Part shown: positions 6,935 through 13,899 of the stretch, piece by piece
Layout of the letters: the number at the start of each line of letters is the position of its first letter
Numbering within the stretch: position 1 is the first letter of the stretch
NCBI GenBank assembly: GCA_905235615.1
Contig: CAJOMB010000019.1
Span: forward strand, 1-14,898
DNA: 14,898 nucleotides
Direction: 5' to 3'
From: an uncultured Bacteroidales bacterium
GTDB taxonomy: Bacteria > Bacteroidota > Bacteroidia > Bacteroidales > UBA932
Position numbers and translations under genes: made by a program
Notes under the pieces: model-generated
Database searches by the model: none
Told to the model about the DNA's origin: nothing
Seen by the model: only the letters and a program-made list of their open reading frames with translations

Positions 6935-8278
6935 ATGAAACACGACCTCCAAATTTTCGAACTCATCAAGAAGGAACAGGAACGTCAGTCTTCCGGCCTG
7001 GAACTCATCGCTTCCGAGAACTACGTGTCGGATCAGGTGCTCGCCGCCATGGGCTCCGTCTGTACCAACAAATATGCGGAAGGCTATCCCGGCAAACGCT
7101 ATTACGGCGGCTGCGAGGTGGTGGACCAGATTGAACAGATAGCCATCGACCGGCTCTGCGCCCTCTTTGATGCAGAGTATGCCAATGTGCAGCCCCATTC
7201 CGGCGCCCAGGCCAATATGGCCGTCACCATGGCCGTTCTCAAGCCCGGAGACACCTTCATGGGACTGGATCTGTCCATGGGAGGTCATCTTACCCACGGC
7301 TCTCCCGTGAACGCTTCCGGCCTGCTGTATCATCCGGTGGCTTACGGCCTGAATCCGGAAACCGGCCTGGTAGATTATGACGAGATGGAGCGAAAGGCCC
7401 TCAAATGCAAGCCCAAGCTCATTATCGGCGGGGCATCGGCCTATTCCCGCGAGTGGGATTATGAGCGTATGCGGGCCATTGCAGACAAGGTGGGCGCCAT
7501 TCTCTGGATAGACATGGCCCACACGGCCGGTCTCATTGCCGCAGGGCTCCTCAAGAACCCCGTGAAATACGCCCATATTGTCACCTCCACCACGCACAAG
7601 ACGCTTCGCGGCCCCCGCGGCGGCATCATCCTCATGGGCAAGGACTTCGACAATCCCTGGGGACTCACCACGCCCAAGGGAGAAATCAAGAAGATGAGTG
7701 CCATCCTCAATTCCAGCGTCTTCCCGGGCATCCAGGGCGGTCCGCTGGAGCATGTAATCGCCGCCAAGGCCGTGGCCTTCTACGAGGCGGCCCAGCCGGA
7801 GTTCAAGGAATACCAGCAGCAGGTGGTGACCAATGCCGCCGCCATGTGCCAGGCCTTTGTCAACCTGGGCTACAAGATTATCTCCGGAGGAACGGACAAC
7901 CACCTCATGCTCATAGACCTCCGCACCAAATTCCCGGCCCTCACCGGCCGCGTTGCAGAGAAGGAACTGGTAAAGGCCGATATCACCGTGAACAAGAACA
8001 TGGTCCCCTTCGACAGCCGCAGCGCCTTTGCCACCAGCGGCCTTCGCGTGGGCACGCCGGCCATCACGTCCCGCGGCTTTGAGGAGAATGACATGACGGT
8101 TATCGTGGACCTGATGGAGGCGGTGCTGTCATCGGCCAACGAGCATTTCGAAGCCATTACCGCCAAGGAACCCACCGAAGCGCAGAAGGTAGAGTTGGAA
8201 GCCCACCATCAGGTGCTGGAAGAAGTGAAACGCAAGGTTCACATGATGACCTCCGGCCGCCCGCTCAACAGATATTAA
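6935..8278 (+). CDS. glyA: Serine hydroxymethyltransferase
   Basis: GlyA converts L-serine plus tetrahydrofolate to glycine and 5,10-methylenetetrahydrofolate, the main one-carbon source. The 447-residue protein has the N-terminal LELIASENYVSDQVL block (22-36), the NKYAEGYPGKRYYGGCE block (45-61), HSGAQANMAV (88-97), and the PLP lysine K222 in TSTTHKTLRGPRGG. The region after it (GKDFDNPWGLTTPKGEIKKMS) is longer than in E. coli GlyA, a difference I associate with Bacteroidota enzymes. The ATG at 6935 is chosen because an in-frame TTG at 6896 overlaps the -7 element and adds an unrelated N-terminus. The leader is short, leaving no room for a riboswitch. The stop codon overlaps that of the convergent DUF1015 gene by four bases. 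Confidence 0.97.
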   Translation: MKHDLQIFELIKKEQERQSSGLELIASENYVSDQVLAAMGSVCTNKYAEGYPGKRYYGGCEVVDQIEQIAIDRLCALFDAEYANVQPHSGAQANMAVTMAVLKPGDTFMGLDLSMGGHLTHGSPVNASGLLYHPVAYGLNPETGLVDYDEMERKALKCKPKLIIGGASAYSREWDYERMRAIADKVGAILWIDMAHTAGLIAAGLLKNPVKYAHIVTSTTHKTLRGPRGGIILMGKDFDNPWGLTTPKGEIKKMSAILNSSVFPGIQGGPLEHVIAAKAVAFYEAAQPEFKEYQQQVVTNAAAMCQAFVNLGYKIISGGTDNHLMLIDLRTKFPALTGRVAEKELVKADITVNKNMVPFDSRSAFATSGLRVGTPAITSRGFEENDMTVIVDLMEAVLSSANEHFEAITAKEPTEAQKVELEAHHQVLEEVKRKVHMMTSGRPLNRY

Positions 8279-9537
8279 TCCAGGCTGTGGATGGCCAGGC
8301 CGCTGCGGAGCTTGGGCTCGAACCAGGTGGTCTTGGGAGGCATGATGTTGCCGGTATCGGCAATGCGGATGAGCTGGGCCATGGAGACGGGGTAGAGGGC
8401 GAAGGCCACCTTCATTTCTCCGGAGTCCACGCGGCGGCTCAGTTCTCCCAGGCCGCGGATGCCGCCCACGAAGTCGATGCGCTTGTCTGTACGGAGGTCC
8501 TTGATTCCCAGAATCTTGTCCAGTACCAGATTGCTCAGGATGGTCACGTCCAGTACGCCGATAGGGTCCGCGTCATCGTAGCGGCCCGGTTTGGCGGTGA
8601 GGCTGTACCACTTGTCTCCAAGGTACATGGAGAAGTTGTGAAGGCCCGTGGGGCTGTAGGGCTTGGCGGGACGGCCGCAGCGCGGCTTGGTGGCCACAGC
8701 CACCTCGAAGTCCTCTTCCAGGGCTTTCAGGAGGCCTTCTTCCGTGAGGCCGTTCAGGTCTTTCACCACGCGGTTGTAGTCGATGATGGCCAGTTCGCTC
8801 TCCGGGAAGCACACAGCCATGAAGAAATTGTATTCCTCGTTGCCGCTGTGGTGCGGGTTCTGGGCCTTCTTCTCAGCACCTACGCGGGCTGCTGCAGCGG
8901 TACGGTGGTGACCGTCGGCCACATAGAAGGCGTCCACCTCGGTGGTGAAGATTTCCGTGATGCGGGCAATGGTGGCATCGTCGTCTATGACCCAGAAAGT
9001 GTGCGTGAACTGGTTCTCGTCCATAAACTTGTACTCTGGCTTGCCGGCTGCCGCCGCCGCCATGATGGCCTGCAACTCCGCGTTGTCCTTGTAGGCAAAG
9101 AAGACCGGCTCTATGTTGGCGTTCTGGATGCGGACATGCACCATGCGGTCATCCTCCTTGTCCTTGCGGGTGAGTTCGTGCTTCTTGATGACGCCGGAGG
9201 CATAGTCGTCCGTGTGGGCGCAGAGGACAATACCGTACTGGGTACGGCTGCCCATGGTCTGGGCGTACACGTAATACTTCTCTTTCTCGTCCTGCACCAG
9301 CCAGCCGTTCTGTTTCCAGCGTTTGAAGTTCTCCACGGCCTTGTCATAGGTGCGCTGCTCGTGCTCACCGGCGATGGGCGTGAAGTCGATTTCCGGCTTG
9401 GTGATGTGCAGGAGGCTCTTTTCCCCGGCCATGGCCAGGGCTTCCTCGGAGTTGAGGACGTCATACGGAGGGGCGGCCACTTCGGTGACCAGGTCTTTGG
9501 GCGGACGGATGGCCGCAAAAGGTTTTACTCGTACCAT
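8275..9537 (-). CDS. DUF1015 family protein in the serine biosynthesis operon
   Basis: A 420-residue soluble protein of unknown function. It begins with the family signature VKPFAAIRPP (4-13) and AAPPYDVLNSEEA (21-33), has KHELTRKDKEDDR (119-131), and carries the strongly conserved ADGHHRTAAA motif (207-216), which looks like a catalytic or phosphate-binding loop and resembles the short Gly-His-Arg type motif of ParB/sulfiredoxin-fold proteins; that likeness is my inference. The gene lies third after serC and serA with a 30-base gap, an arrangement I recall from many Bacteroidota, so a role in serine or phosphoserine metabolism is likely by context. It ends tail-to-tail with glyA. No membrane segment or signal peptide is seen. 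Confidence 0.9.
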   Translation of the reverse strand: MVRVKPFAAIRPPKDLVTEVAAPPYDVLNSEEALAMAGEKSLLHITKPEIDFTPIAGEHEQRTYDKAVENFKRWKQNGWLVQDEKEKYYVYAQTMGSRTQYGIVLCAHTDDYASGVIKKHELTRKDKEDDRMVHVRIQNANIEPVFFAYKDNAELQAIMAAAAAGKPEYKFMDENQFTHTFWVIDDDATIARITEIFTTEVDAFYVADGHHRTAAAARVGAEKKAQNPHHSGNEEYNFFMAVCFPESELAIIDYNRVVKDLNGLTEEGLLKALEEDFEVAVATKPRCGRPAKPYSPTGLHNFSMYLGDKWYSLTAKPGRYDDADPIGVLDVTILSNLVLDKILGIKDLRTDKRIDFVGGIRGLGELSRRVDSGEMKVAFALYPVSMAQLIRIADTGNIMPPKTTWFEPKLRSGLAIHSLD

Positions 9538-9543
9538 TATTTT

Positions 9544-9569
9544 GTCATTCTGAACGGAGTGAAGAATCT
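9544..9569. repeat. 26-base palindromic repeat, family B, between serA and DUF1015 gene
   Basis: Same ends and outer arms (9547-9551 and 9563-9567) as the truA copy, but the inner pair is AC (9554-9555) with GT (9559-9560), a compensatory change. The serA stop codon (9568-9570, minus strand) overlaps the edge of the repeat by two bases, and the repeat occupies nearly the whole 30-base intergenic gap. Confidence 0.88.
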
Positions 9570-10488
9570 ATTTGTTTACTTGAAACTTGGTATTTCCGGT
9601 GGCAAAGAAATCCACAATCTGGCGGGCGGCGGCCAGGCCGGCGTTCACATTGGCCTCGGCCGTCTGGGCACCCATCTTCTTGGGCGTGGCAAAGACTCGG
9701 TGGCCGAAGTGTTTGGTGAGCTTGTCATAGTTGTCGGGCATCACATCGGCCACGTATTTGAGGTCCGGGCGCTCCTCCAAGGCCCTGAACAGGCCGTCCT
9801 CGTCCATCACTTCCTTGCGGGCGGTGTTCACCAGCGTGGCCCCCTTGGGCATCTTGGCAATGAGGTCGTAGCCGATGCTCTTGATGGTGGAAGGAAGGGC
9901 GGGGATATGGATGGAAAGATAGTCTGAGCTGGCATAAAGCTCTTCCAGGGAATGGACGGGCCTGGCTCCGCCGGCGACAATCTGCTCATCCGTGAGGAAG
10001 GGGTCCAGGGCCGATATTTCCATGCCCAGGGCGCTGGCTTTCTGGCCCACGAGGCGGCCTACGTTGCCATAGGCCTGCACGCCTAAGCGTTTGCCTTGCA
10101 GCTCGGAACCCGTGGCGGGCGTGAACTGGGTGCGGGCCATGAAAATCATGAGACCTATGGCCAGTTCGGCCACGGCGTTGGAGTTCTGGCCGGGGGTGTT
10201 CATGACCACGATGCTATGGGCTGTGGCGGCGGCAAGGTCCACATTGTCGAAGCCGGCTCCAGCCCGCACCACAATCTTGAGCTTGGGGGCGGCGGCCATC
10301 ACCTCATCAGTGATTTTGTCGGAGCGGATGATGAGGGCGTCGGCGTCGGAAACAGCGGCCGTGAGGGCCTCCTGGCTGGCATAGTTTTCCAATTTTTCTA
10401 CCGTGTGGCCGGCCTCGGTGAGGATGGACACGATGCCTTCCACCGCCTTGGCGGCGAAAGGCTTCTGGGTGGCTAACAAGACCTTCAT
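9568..10488 (-). CDS. serA: Short D-3-phosphoglycerate dehydrogenase with Lys in place of catalytic His
   Basis: Catalyses NAD-dependent oxidation of 3-phosphoglycerate, the first step of serine synthesis. The 306-residue protein has only the substrate and nucleotide domains and lacks the C-terminal ACT/regulatory domain of E. coli SerA, so serine feedback by that route is not expected. VRAGAGFDNVDL (74-85), NTPGQNSNAVAELAIG (97-112), the nucleotide-binding GVQAYGNVG (136-144) and NTARKEV with Arg224 (221-227) are intact. The usual TPH-IG motif is replaced by TPKKMGAQT (268-276), placing Lys where the acid-base His normally sits; I recall the same change in Bacteroides enzymes and in the Entamoeba histolytica type III enzyme. 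The canonical DVFE motif reads ADVMPDN. The start shares a base with the serC stop (TAATG). Confidence 0.93.
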   Translation of the reverse strand: MKVLLATQKPFAAKAVEGIVSILTEAGHTVEKLENYASQEALTAAVSDADALIIRSDKITDEVMAAAPKLKIVVRAGAGFDNVDLAAATAHSIVVMNTPGQNSNAVAELAIGLMIFMARTQFTPATGSELQGKRLGVQAYGNVGRLVGQKASALGMEISALDPFLTDEQIVAGGARPVHSLEELYASSDYLSIHIPALPSTIKSIGYDLIAKMPKGATLVNTARKEVMDEDGLFRALEERPDLKYVADVMPDNYDKLTKHFGHRVFATPKKMGAQTAEANVNAGLAAARQIVDFFATGNTKFQVNK

Positions 10489-11564
10489 TATTTCTTCAGT
10501 TTTTCAAATTCTTGCATGCAGTCAACCAGCGCCTGGACGTCTTCTACGGAGCAGGCGTTATACAGGGAGGCGCGGAAACCGCCCACGCTGCGGTGGCCCT
10601 TGATGCCCACCATGCCGCGTTCCTTGGCGAAGGCCATGAATTCATCCTGCAGTGCCTCGTAGCCGGGCGCCATCACAAAGCACACGTTCATGAGGGAACG
10701 GTCTTCTACGGCCGCTGTGCCCACGAAGAGGCTGTTGCGGTCTATCTCTGAGTACAGGAGCTCGGCCTTCTGCCGGTTCACCTTCTGGATGGCCGCTACG
10801 CCGCCCACACTCTTGATCCATTTGAGGGTTTCGTTCATCACGAAGATGTTGAATACCGGCGGGGTGTTGAACATGGACAGCTTGTCAATGTGGGTGCGGT
10901 AGTCCAGCATGGTAGGGAGGTGGCGGCTGACACGGCCCAGCGACTCCTTGCGGATGATGGCGAAGACCACGCCGGCCGGGCCCACGTTCTTCTGGGCACC
11001 GCCGTAGATGAGGTCGTACTTGCTCACGTCCACCGGGCGGGACATGATGTCGGAGGACATGTCGGCAATCAGGGGGCAGGGACAGTCCATGTCTTCCTTG
11101 ATTTCCGTACCGTAGATGGTGTTGTTGGTGGTAATATGGAGGTAGTCCAGATCGGAGGGAATCTCAAAGCCCTTGGGGATATAGCTGTAGTTCTTGTCCT
11201 GGGAGCAGGCGATGGCATATGCTTCGCCAAGCCCCTGGGCTTCCACCAGGGCCTTGTGGGCCCAGACGCCGGTATCTAGGTAGGCAGCCTTCTTCTCCAG
11301 GTAATTCATGGCCACATAGAGGAACTGGAGGGAGGCGCCTCCGGCCAGGAACACCACCTCATGGGTGTCCGGGATGTTCAGGAGTTCTCTCCACAGGGCG
11401 CGGCACTCGTCCATCACGGCATCCCACTCTTTGGTGCGGTGGCTGATGGAGAGGACGGAGACGCCGGTGCCGCTGAAATCCTTGAGGGCGGCGATGGCGT
11501 TGTCGATGGCCACCTGCGGCAGAAGGCAGGGGCCTGCGTTGAAGACATGAACTTTTTTAGACAT
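10488..11564 (-). CDS. serC: Phosphoserine aminotransferase
   Basis: SerC transfers an amino group from glutamate to 3-phosphohydroxypyruvate, the second step of serine synthesis, and can also serve pyridoxal phosphate synthesis. The 358-residue protein has the family start HVFNAGPCLLP (6-16), the substrate Arg in SISHRTKEW (39-47), the FLAGGASLQF block (72-81), DMSSDIMSRP (168-177) and the PLP lysine K192 in YGGAQKNVGPAG. The C-terminal GHRSVGGFRASLYNA block is typical. It is the first gene of serC-serA-DUF1015; a TAACTTTC sequence 40 bases upstream of the start could be its -7 element. The last codon pair overlaps serA as TAATG. serB, for the final phosphatase step, is not in the window. 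Confidence 0.97.
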   Translation of the reverse strand: MSKKVHVFNAGPCLLPQVAIDNAIAALKDFSGTGVSVLSISHRTKEWDAVMDECRALWRELLNIPDTHEVVFLAGGASLQFLYVAMNYLEKKAAYLDTGVWAHKALVEAQGLGEAYAIACSQDKNYSYIPKGFEIPSDLDYLHITTNNTIYGTEIKEDMDCPCPLIADMSSDIMSRPVDVSKYDLIYGGAQKNVGPAGVVFAIIRKESLGRVSRHLPTMLDYRTHIDKLSMFNTPPVFNIFVMNETLKWIKSVGGVAAIQKVNRQKAELLYSEIDRNSLFVGTAAVEDRSLMNVCFVMAPGYEALQDEFMAFAKERGMVGIKGHRSVGGFRASLYNACSVEDVQALVDCMQEFEKLKK

Positions 11565-11604
11565 AATGGTTCTATTTGTTTAATTTTTTTAGCGTTATGG
11601 TTCC

Positions 11605-11612
11605 GAAAGTTA
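11605..11612 (-). promoter_or_regulatory. Possible -7 element for serC
   Basis: The minus strand reads TAACTTTC, one mismatch from TAnnTTTG, 40 bases before the serC ATG at 11564 and just after the yigZ stop. A TTG about 22 bases upstream could act as -33. Confidence 0.4.
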
Positions 11613-11631
11613 CGTATTTTTTCGATAAAAG

Positions 11632-12231
11632 CTACAATTCTTCCATGTTTATTTTATCGGCCAGCCTTTCCCTGAAATCGTCCACGGCGGAAAGGCGTAC
11701 GCGGACTTCCATTGAGCAGGTTTCCCCGAACTCCTGGGCGCTCTGGGGGAGCTCCATGTCCTTGAGCACCTTCATGACGGCGTTCATGGAAAGGTAGTCG
11801 AAGCGCAGACGGAAACGCCGGGCGGCTGTCTTCTCGATGAGGGTGGCCCGGGAGAGGGCATCGGCCGAGGAACTCTTATAGGCCCGGATGAGCCCGGGGA
11901 TGCCCAGTTTGATACCGCCGAACCAGCGCACCACCACTACCAGCACGTCGCTCAGGCCCAGGGAGTCAATCTGCCCCAGGATGGGACGGCCGGCACTGCC
12001 GGAGGGCTCTCCGTCGTCGGAGGCACGCCATACATCCCCCTGACAGCCCAGCCGATAGGCAAAACAGTGATGACGGGCATCGTGGTACTGTTTCTTGAGG
12101 CCGGCCACGATGTCCTTCACCTGTTCCGGGGTCTCCACGGGATAGGCCAGCGCCAGAAAGCGCGAGCCGTTGTCCTTGAAAAGGCCCTCGGAGGGGGCGG
12201 CGATGCTCTTGTATCGGTCAGAGGTTTCCAT
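11632..12231 (-). CDS. YigZ/IMPACT family protein (UPF0029)
   Basis: A 199-residue soluble protein of the YigZ/IMPACT family. The N-terminal UPF0029 domain contains HHCFAYRLG (54-62), RASDDGEPSGSAGRPIL (69-85) and VVVRWFGGIKLGIPGLIRAY (99-118), all hallmark blocks; the C-terminal part (about 130-195) fits the DUF1949 domain, a ferredoxin-like fold. Eukaryotic IMPACT regulates GCN2 and translation; the bacterial role is not settled, with links to ribosome or nucleic-acid binding proposed. The gene precedes serC on the same strand with a 67-base gap, but serC seems to have its own promoter, so a shared function is not implied. It is divergent from the pRiA4b-like gene with an 89-base gap. Confidence 0.92.
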   Translation of the reverse strand: METSDRYKSIAAPSEGLFKDNGSRFLALAYPVETPEQVKDIVAGLKKQYHDARHHCFAYRLGCQGDVWRASDDGEPSGSAGRPILGQIDSLGLSDVLVVVVRWFGGIKLGIPGLIRAYKSSSADALSRATLIEKTAARRFRLRFDYLSMNAVMKVLKDMELPQSAQEFGETCSMEVRVRLSAVDDFRERLADKINMEEL

Positions 12232-12237
12232 CTTCCA

Positions 12238-12269
12238 CGAAAATAGTGTTTTTTAAGATAATTTGCAAC
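12238..12269 (-). promoter_or_regulatory. Promoter of yigZ-like gene (-33 and -7)
   Basis: The minus strand reads GTTG (12266-12269) as -33, a 20-base spacer, and TATTTTCG (12238-12245) as a one-mismatch -7. The ATG at 12231 follows six bases later, giving a very short leader. Confidence 0.45.
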
Positions 12270-12295
12270 GGAACCGGAAAAAAGCAGTATCTTTG
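12262..12295 (+). promoter_or_regulatory. Promoter of the pRiA4b-like gene and miaA (-33 and -7)
   Basis: TTTG at 12262-12265 and TATCTTTG at 12288-12295 are both exact -33 and -7 matches with a 22-base spacer, slightly longer than usual. The ATG at 12321 is 25 bases downstream. Its -33 directly overlaps the -33 of the divergent yigZ-like promoter. Confidence 0.6.
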
Positions 12296-12320
12296 AGTTC
12301 CTAAAAGCGAGACGGGAATT

Positions 12321-12866
12321 ATGGTATTTTCACTGCGTGTCACCCTTTCGGGCATCAAAGGTTTTTACAGGGTCTATCAGGTAAACGGCGCCACTACGCT
12401 GTATACGCTTCATAAGCAACTCCGTTCGGATTTGGAATTTCCCCAGGACCAGCTCATCATGTTCAAGGGCATGGACGTGATGGGAGGCATCGTGGGCCGA
12501 TGGGGCCTCTTCGACCTGGGAGCCGGCACCGTGGACGAGGTGTCCCTGGAGAAGGCCGTGAAGGCCGGGACGGACACCTTCGTGTACTTCTACGACGTCA
12601 CCAACAAAAAGAGCGTGAACATTGTGGTGGAAGGAGAGGCCGATGTCAAGGTTAGTCCGGACTTCCCCCTCCTGGCCGATTCCAAGGGCCCCAATCCCAT
12701 CGAATTCGAGAACGGATATGTAGCCTTCGAAGACCTTCCCGAGCGGCAGCGCCGTCTTCCGGGAGAAGAGGATGAGGAGGATTTTGAGGACGAAGACCTG
12801 GATGCCGAGGAAGGGGAGGAAGAGGATGAGGACGGAAAGGAAATCTTTGACGAAGGCGAGGAGTAG
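12321..12866 (+). CDS. pRiA4b ORF-3-like protein with acidic C-terminal tail
   Basis: A 181-residue protein. Residues 1-105 match the pattern of the plasmid pRiA4b ORF-3-like fold: an N-terminal strand (VFSLRVTLSGI), an early helix after a Thr-Leu step (ATTLYTLHKQLRSDLEF), a central loop region, and KAGTDTFVYFYDVTNKKSVNIVV as the second strand pair. Bacteroidota proteins of this type, sometimes annotated as IS1096 passenger TnpR-like, have the same length and an acidic end; the transposon name is historical and no transposon is seen here. Residues 149-181 are almost all Glu and Asp. The function is unknown. The gene has a good promoter (TATCTTTG) and sits three bases before miaA, forming a two-gene operon. 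Confidence 0.65.
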   Translation: MVFSLRVTLSGIKGFYRVYQVNGATTLYTLHKQLRSDLEFPQDQLIMFKGMDVMGGIVGRWGLFDLGAGTVDEVSLEKAVKAGTDTFVYFYDVTNKKSVNIVVEGEADVKVSPDFPLLADSKGPNPIEFENGYVAFEDLPERQRRLPGEEDEEDFEDEDLDAEEGEEEDEDGKEIFDEGEE

Positions 12867-12869
12867 CGC

Positions 12870-13730
12870 ATGCCCCGACGCCTTGAGATTATACTGGGTC
12901 CCACCGCTGTCGGAAAAACCGGCTATGCCGTCCAGCGTGCACTGGAAGTGGGTTCACCTGTCATTTCCTGCGACTCCCGCCAAATTTACAAAGAGCTGAG
13001 AATTGGGACGGCCGTTCCCTCTAAAAGGGAGCTTCAGGCCGTCAAGCATTATTTTATCCGCACCGTTCCGGTAACGAGGGCCTACAATGCCGGCCTGTAT
13101 GAGGCCGATGCCCTGAATCTGGTGAACCAGCTTTTTGCCAAGGGGCATGAAACCCTGGTGATGTGCGGCGGTTCCATGCTGTACATAGACGCTTTCTGCT
13201 ATGGCCTGGACGATTTTCCGGAAGTGCCTCTCCAACTTCGCGAACATCTGATGGAATGTCTCAAGGACGAGGGGGTGGAGAGCCTGGCCCAGCAGCTGAA
13301 GGAACTGGACCCGGTTTCCTATGAAGAGCTGGACCTCTCCAACGGGCAGCGGGTGGTCCGTGCCCTGGAGGTGAGCATGTACACGGGAAAGCCCTTCTCC
13401 TCCTTCAAGACCCGCCGCTTCAGGACGCGGGATTTCGAGATTGTGAAAATCGGCCTGGACCGGCCGCGGGAAGAGCTGTATGAACGTATCAACGCCCGCG
13501 TTCTCAAGATGATGGGGCAGGGGCTGGAGGAGGAAGCACGCCGTATGTTGCCTTACCGGGACTTGCCGGCCCTGCAGACGGTGGGGTACAAGGAACTCTT
13601 CGAGTATTTTGACGGAAAATGTGACCTGGATACGGCGGTACGCCATATCCAGGCCCATACGCGTCATTATGCGAAGCGGCAGCTCACCTGGTGGAGGAGA
13701 GACGAGGAAATCCGGTGGGTCCGGGTCTGA
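12870..13730 (+). CDS. miaA: tRNA dimethylallyltransferase MiaA
   Basis: MiaA adds a dimethylallyl group to the N6 of adenosine 37 in tRNAs that read codons starting with U. The 286-residue protein has the P-loop GPTAVGKT (10-17), the CDSRQIYKELRIGTAVPS block (34-51) with the catalytic Asp35, CGGSMLYIDAFCYGL, RVVRALEVSMYTGKPFS, TVGYKELFEYF, and the C-terminal HTRHYAKRQLTWWRRD tRNA-contact block. It is a little shorter than the roughly 300-316 residues of common MiaA proteins but has all motifs. It starts three bases after the preceding gene, and its stop codon abuts the stop of a small convergent ORF with no gap. An intrinsic terminator lies about 130 bases downstream. Confidence 0.97.
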   Translation: MPRRLEIILGPTAVGKTGYAVQRALEVGSPVISCDSRQIYKELRIGTAVPSKRELQAVKHYFIRTVPVTRAYNAGLYEADALNLVNQLFAKGHETLVMCGGSMLYIDAFCYGLDDFPEVPLQLREHLMECLKDEGVESLAQQLKELDPVSYEELDLSNGQRVVRALEVSMYTGKPFSSFKTRRFRTRDFEIVKIGLDRPREELYERINARVLKMMGQGLEEEARRMLPYRDLPALQTVGYKELFEYFDGKCDLDTAVRHIQAHTRHYAKRQLTWWRRDEEIRWVRV

Positions 13731-13895
13731 CTACAACGCTTTTTTCCGGAACAATCTGCGGAAAAAGCCCTGGATGGAGTTTTTTCCGTCTTTTTTCCCT
13801 TCTTCCATCATGTCATGACGGATCTGGTCCTGGTTCATCTGTTCCAGAAAGTGAAGGCCTCCGTCTTCGGAGGTTTTTTTGATTTCTTCTTCCAT
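13731..13895 (-). CDS. Small 54-residue hypothetical ORF behind metG
   Basis: I do not recognise this protein. Reading from the ATG at 13895 it encodes 54 residues: an acidic N-terminal half rich in Glu and Asp (MEEEIKKTSEDGG), a Met/Gln/His-rich centre and a basic C-terminal end (FFRRLFRKKAL) that could form an amphipathic helix binding membrane or nucleic acid. It begins four bases after the metG stop and ends exactly next to the miaA stop, so it fills the gap as a real operon gene would, and its codons (ATC, CAG, GAC, GGC) match its neighbours. Against it, a plus-strand terminator hairpin with a T-run lies inside it, which could by itself explain the A-rich lysine codons near the start. 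The longer reading from 13928 overlaps metG and is less likely. Confidence 0.5.
   Translation of the reverse strand: MEEEIKKTSEDGGLHFLEQMNQDQIRHDMMEEGKKDGKNSIQGFFRRLFRKKAL
13858..13880 (+). terminator. Rho-independent terminator downstream of miaA
   Basis: A six-base GC-rich stem CCTCCG (13858-13863) and CGGAGG (13868-13873) with loop TCTT is followed at once by seven T residues (13874-13880). It faces the plus strand and would end the pRiA4b-like/miaA transcript about 130 bases past the miaA stop, inside the antisense small ORF and before metG. Confidence 0.75.
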
Positions 13896-13899
13896 AAAA

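Noticed and set aside
6911..7903. Open minus-strand frame opposite glyA
   Set aside because: Antisense to a fully conserved serine hydroxymethyltransferase; composition typical of a shadow frame.
8287..9927. Long open frame on the plus strand opposite the DUF1015 and serA genes
   Set aside because: It is antisense to two well-supported genes, rich in Gly, His and Val as expected from a GC-rich shadow frame, and has no recognisable domain.
12321..12866. A mobile element, because similar proteins are sometimes named IS1096 passenger TnpR-like
   Set aside because: No transposase, inverted ends or target duplication surround it, and it forms a tidy operon with miaA.
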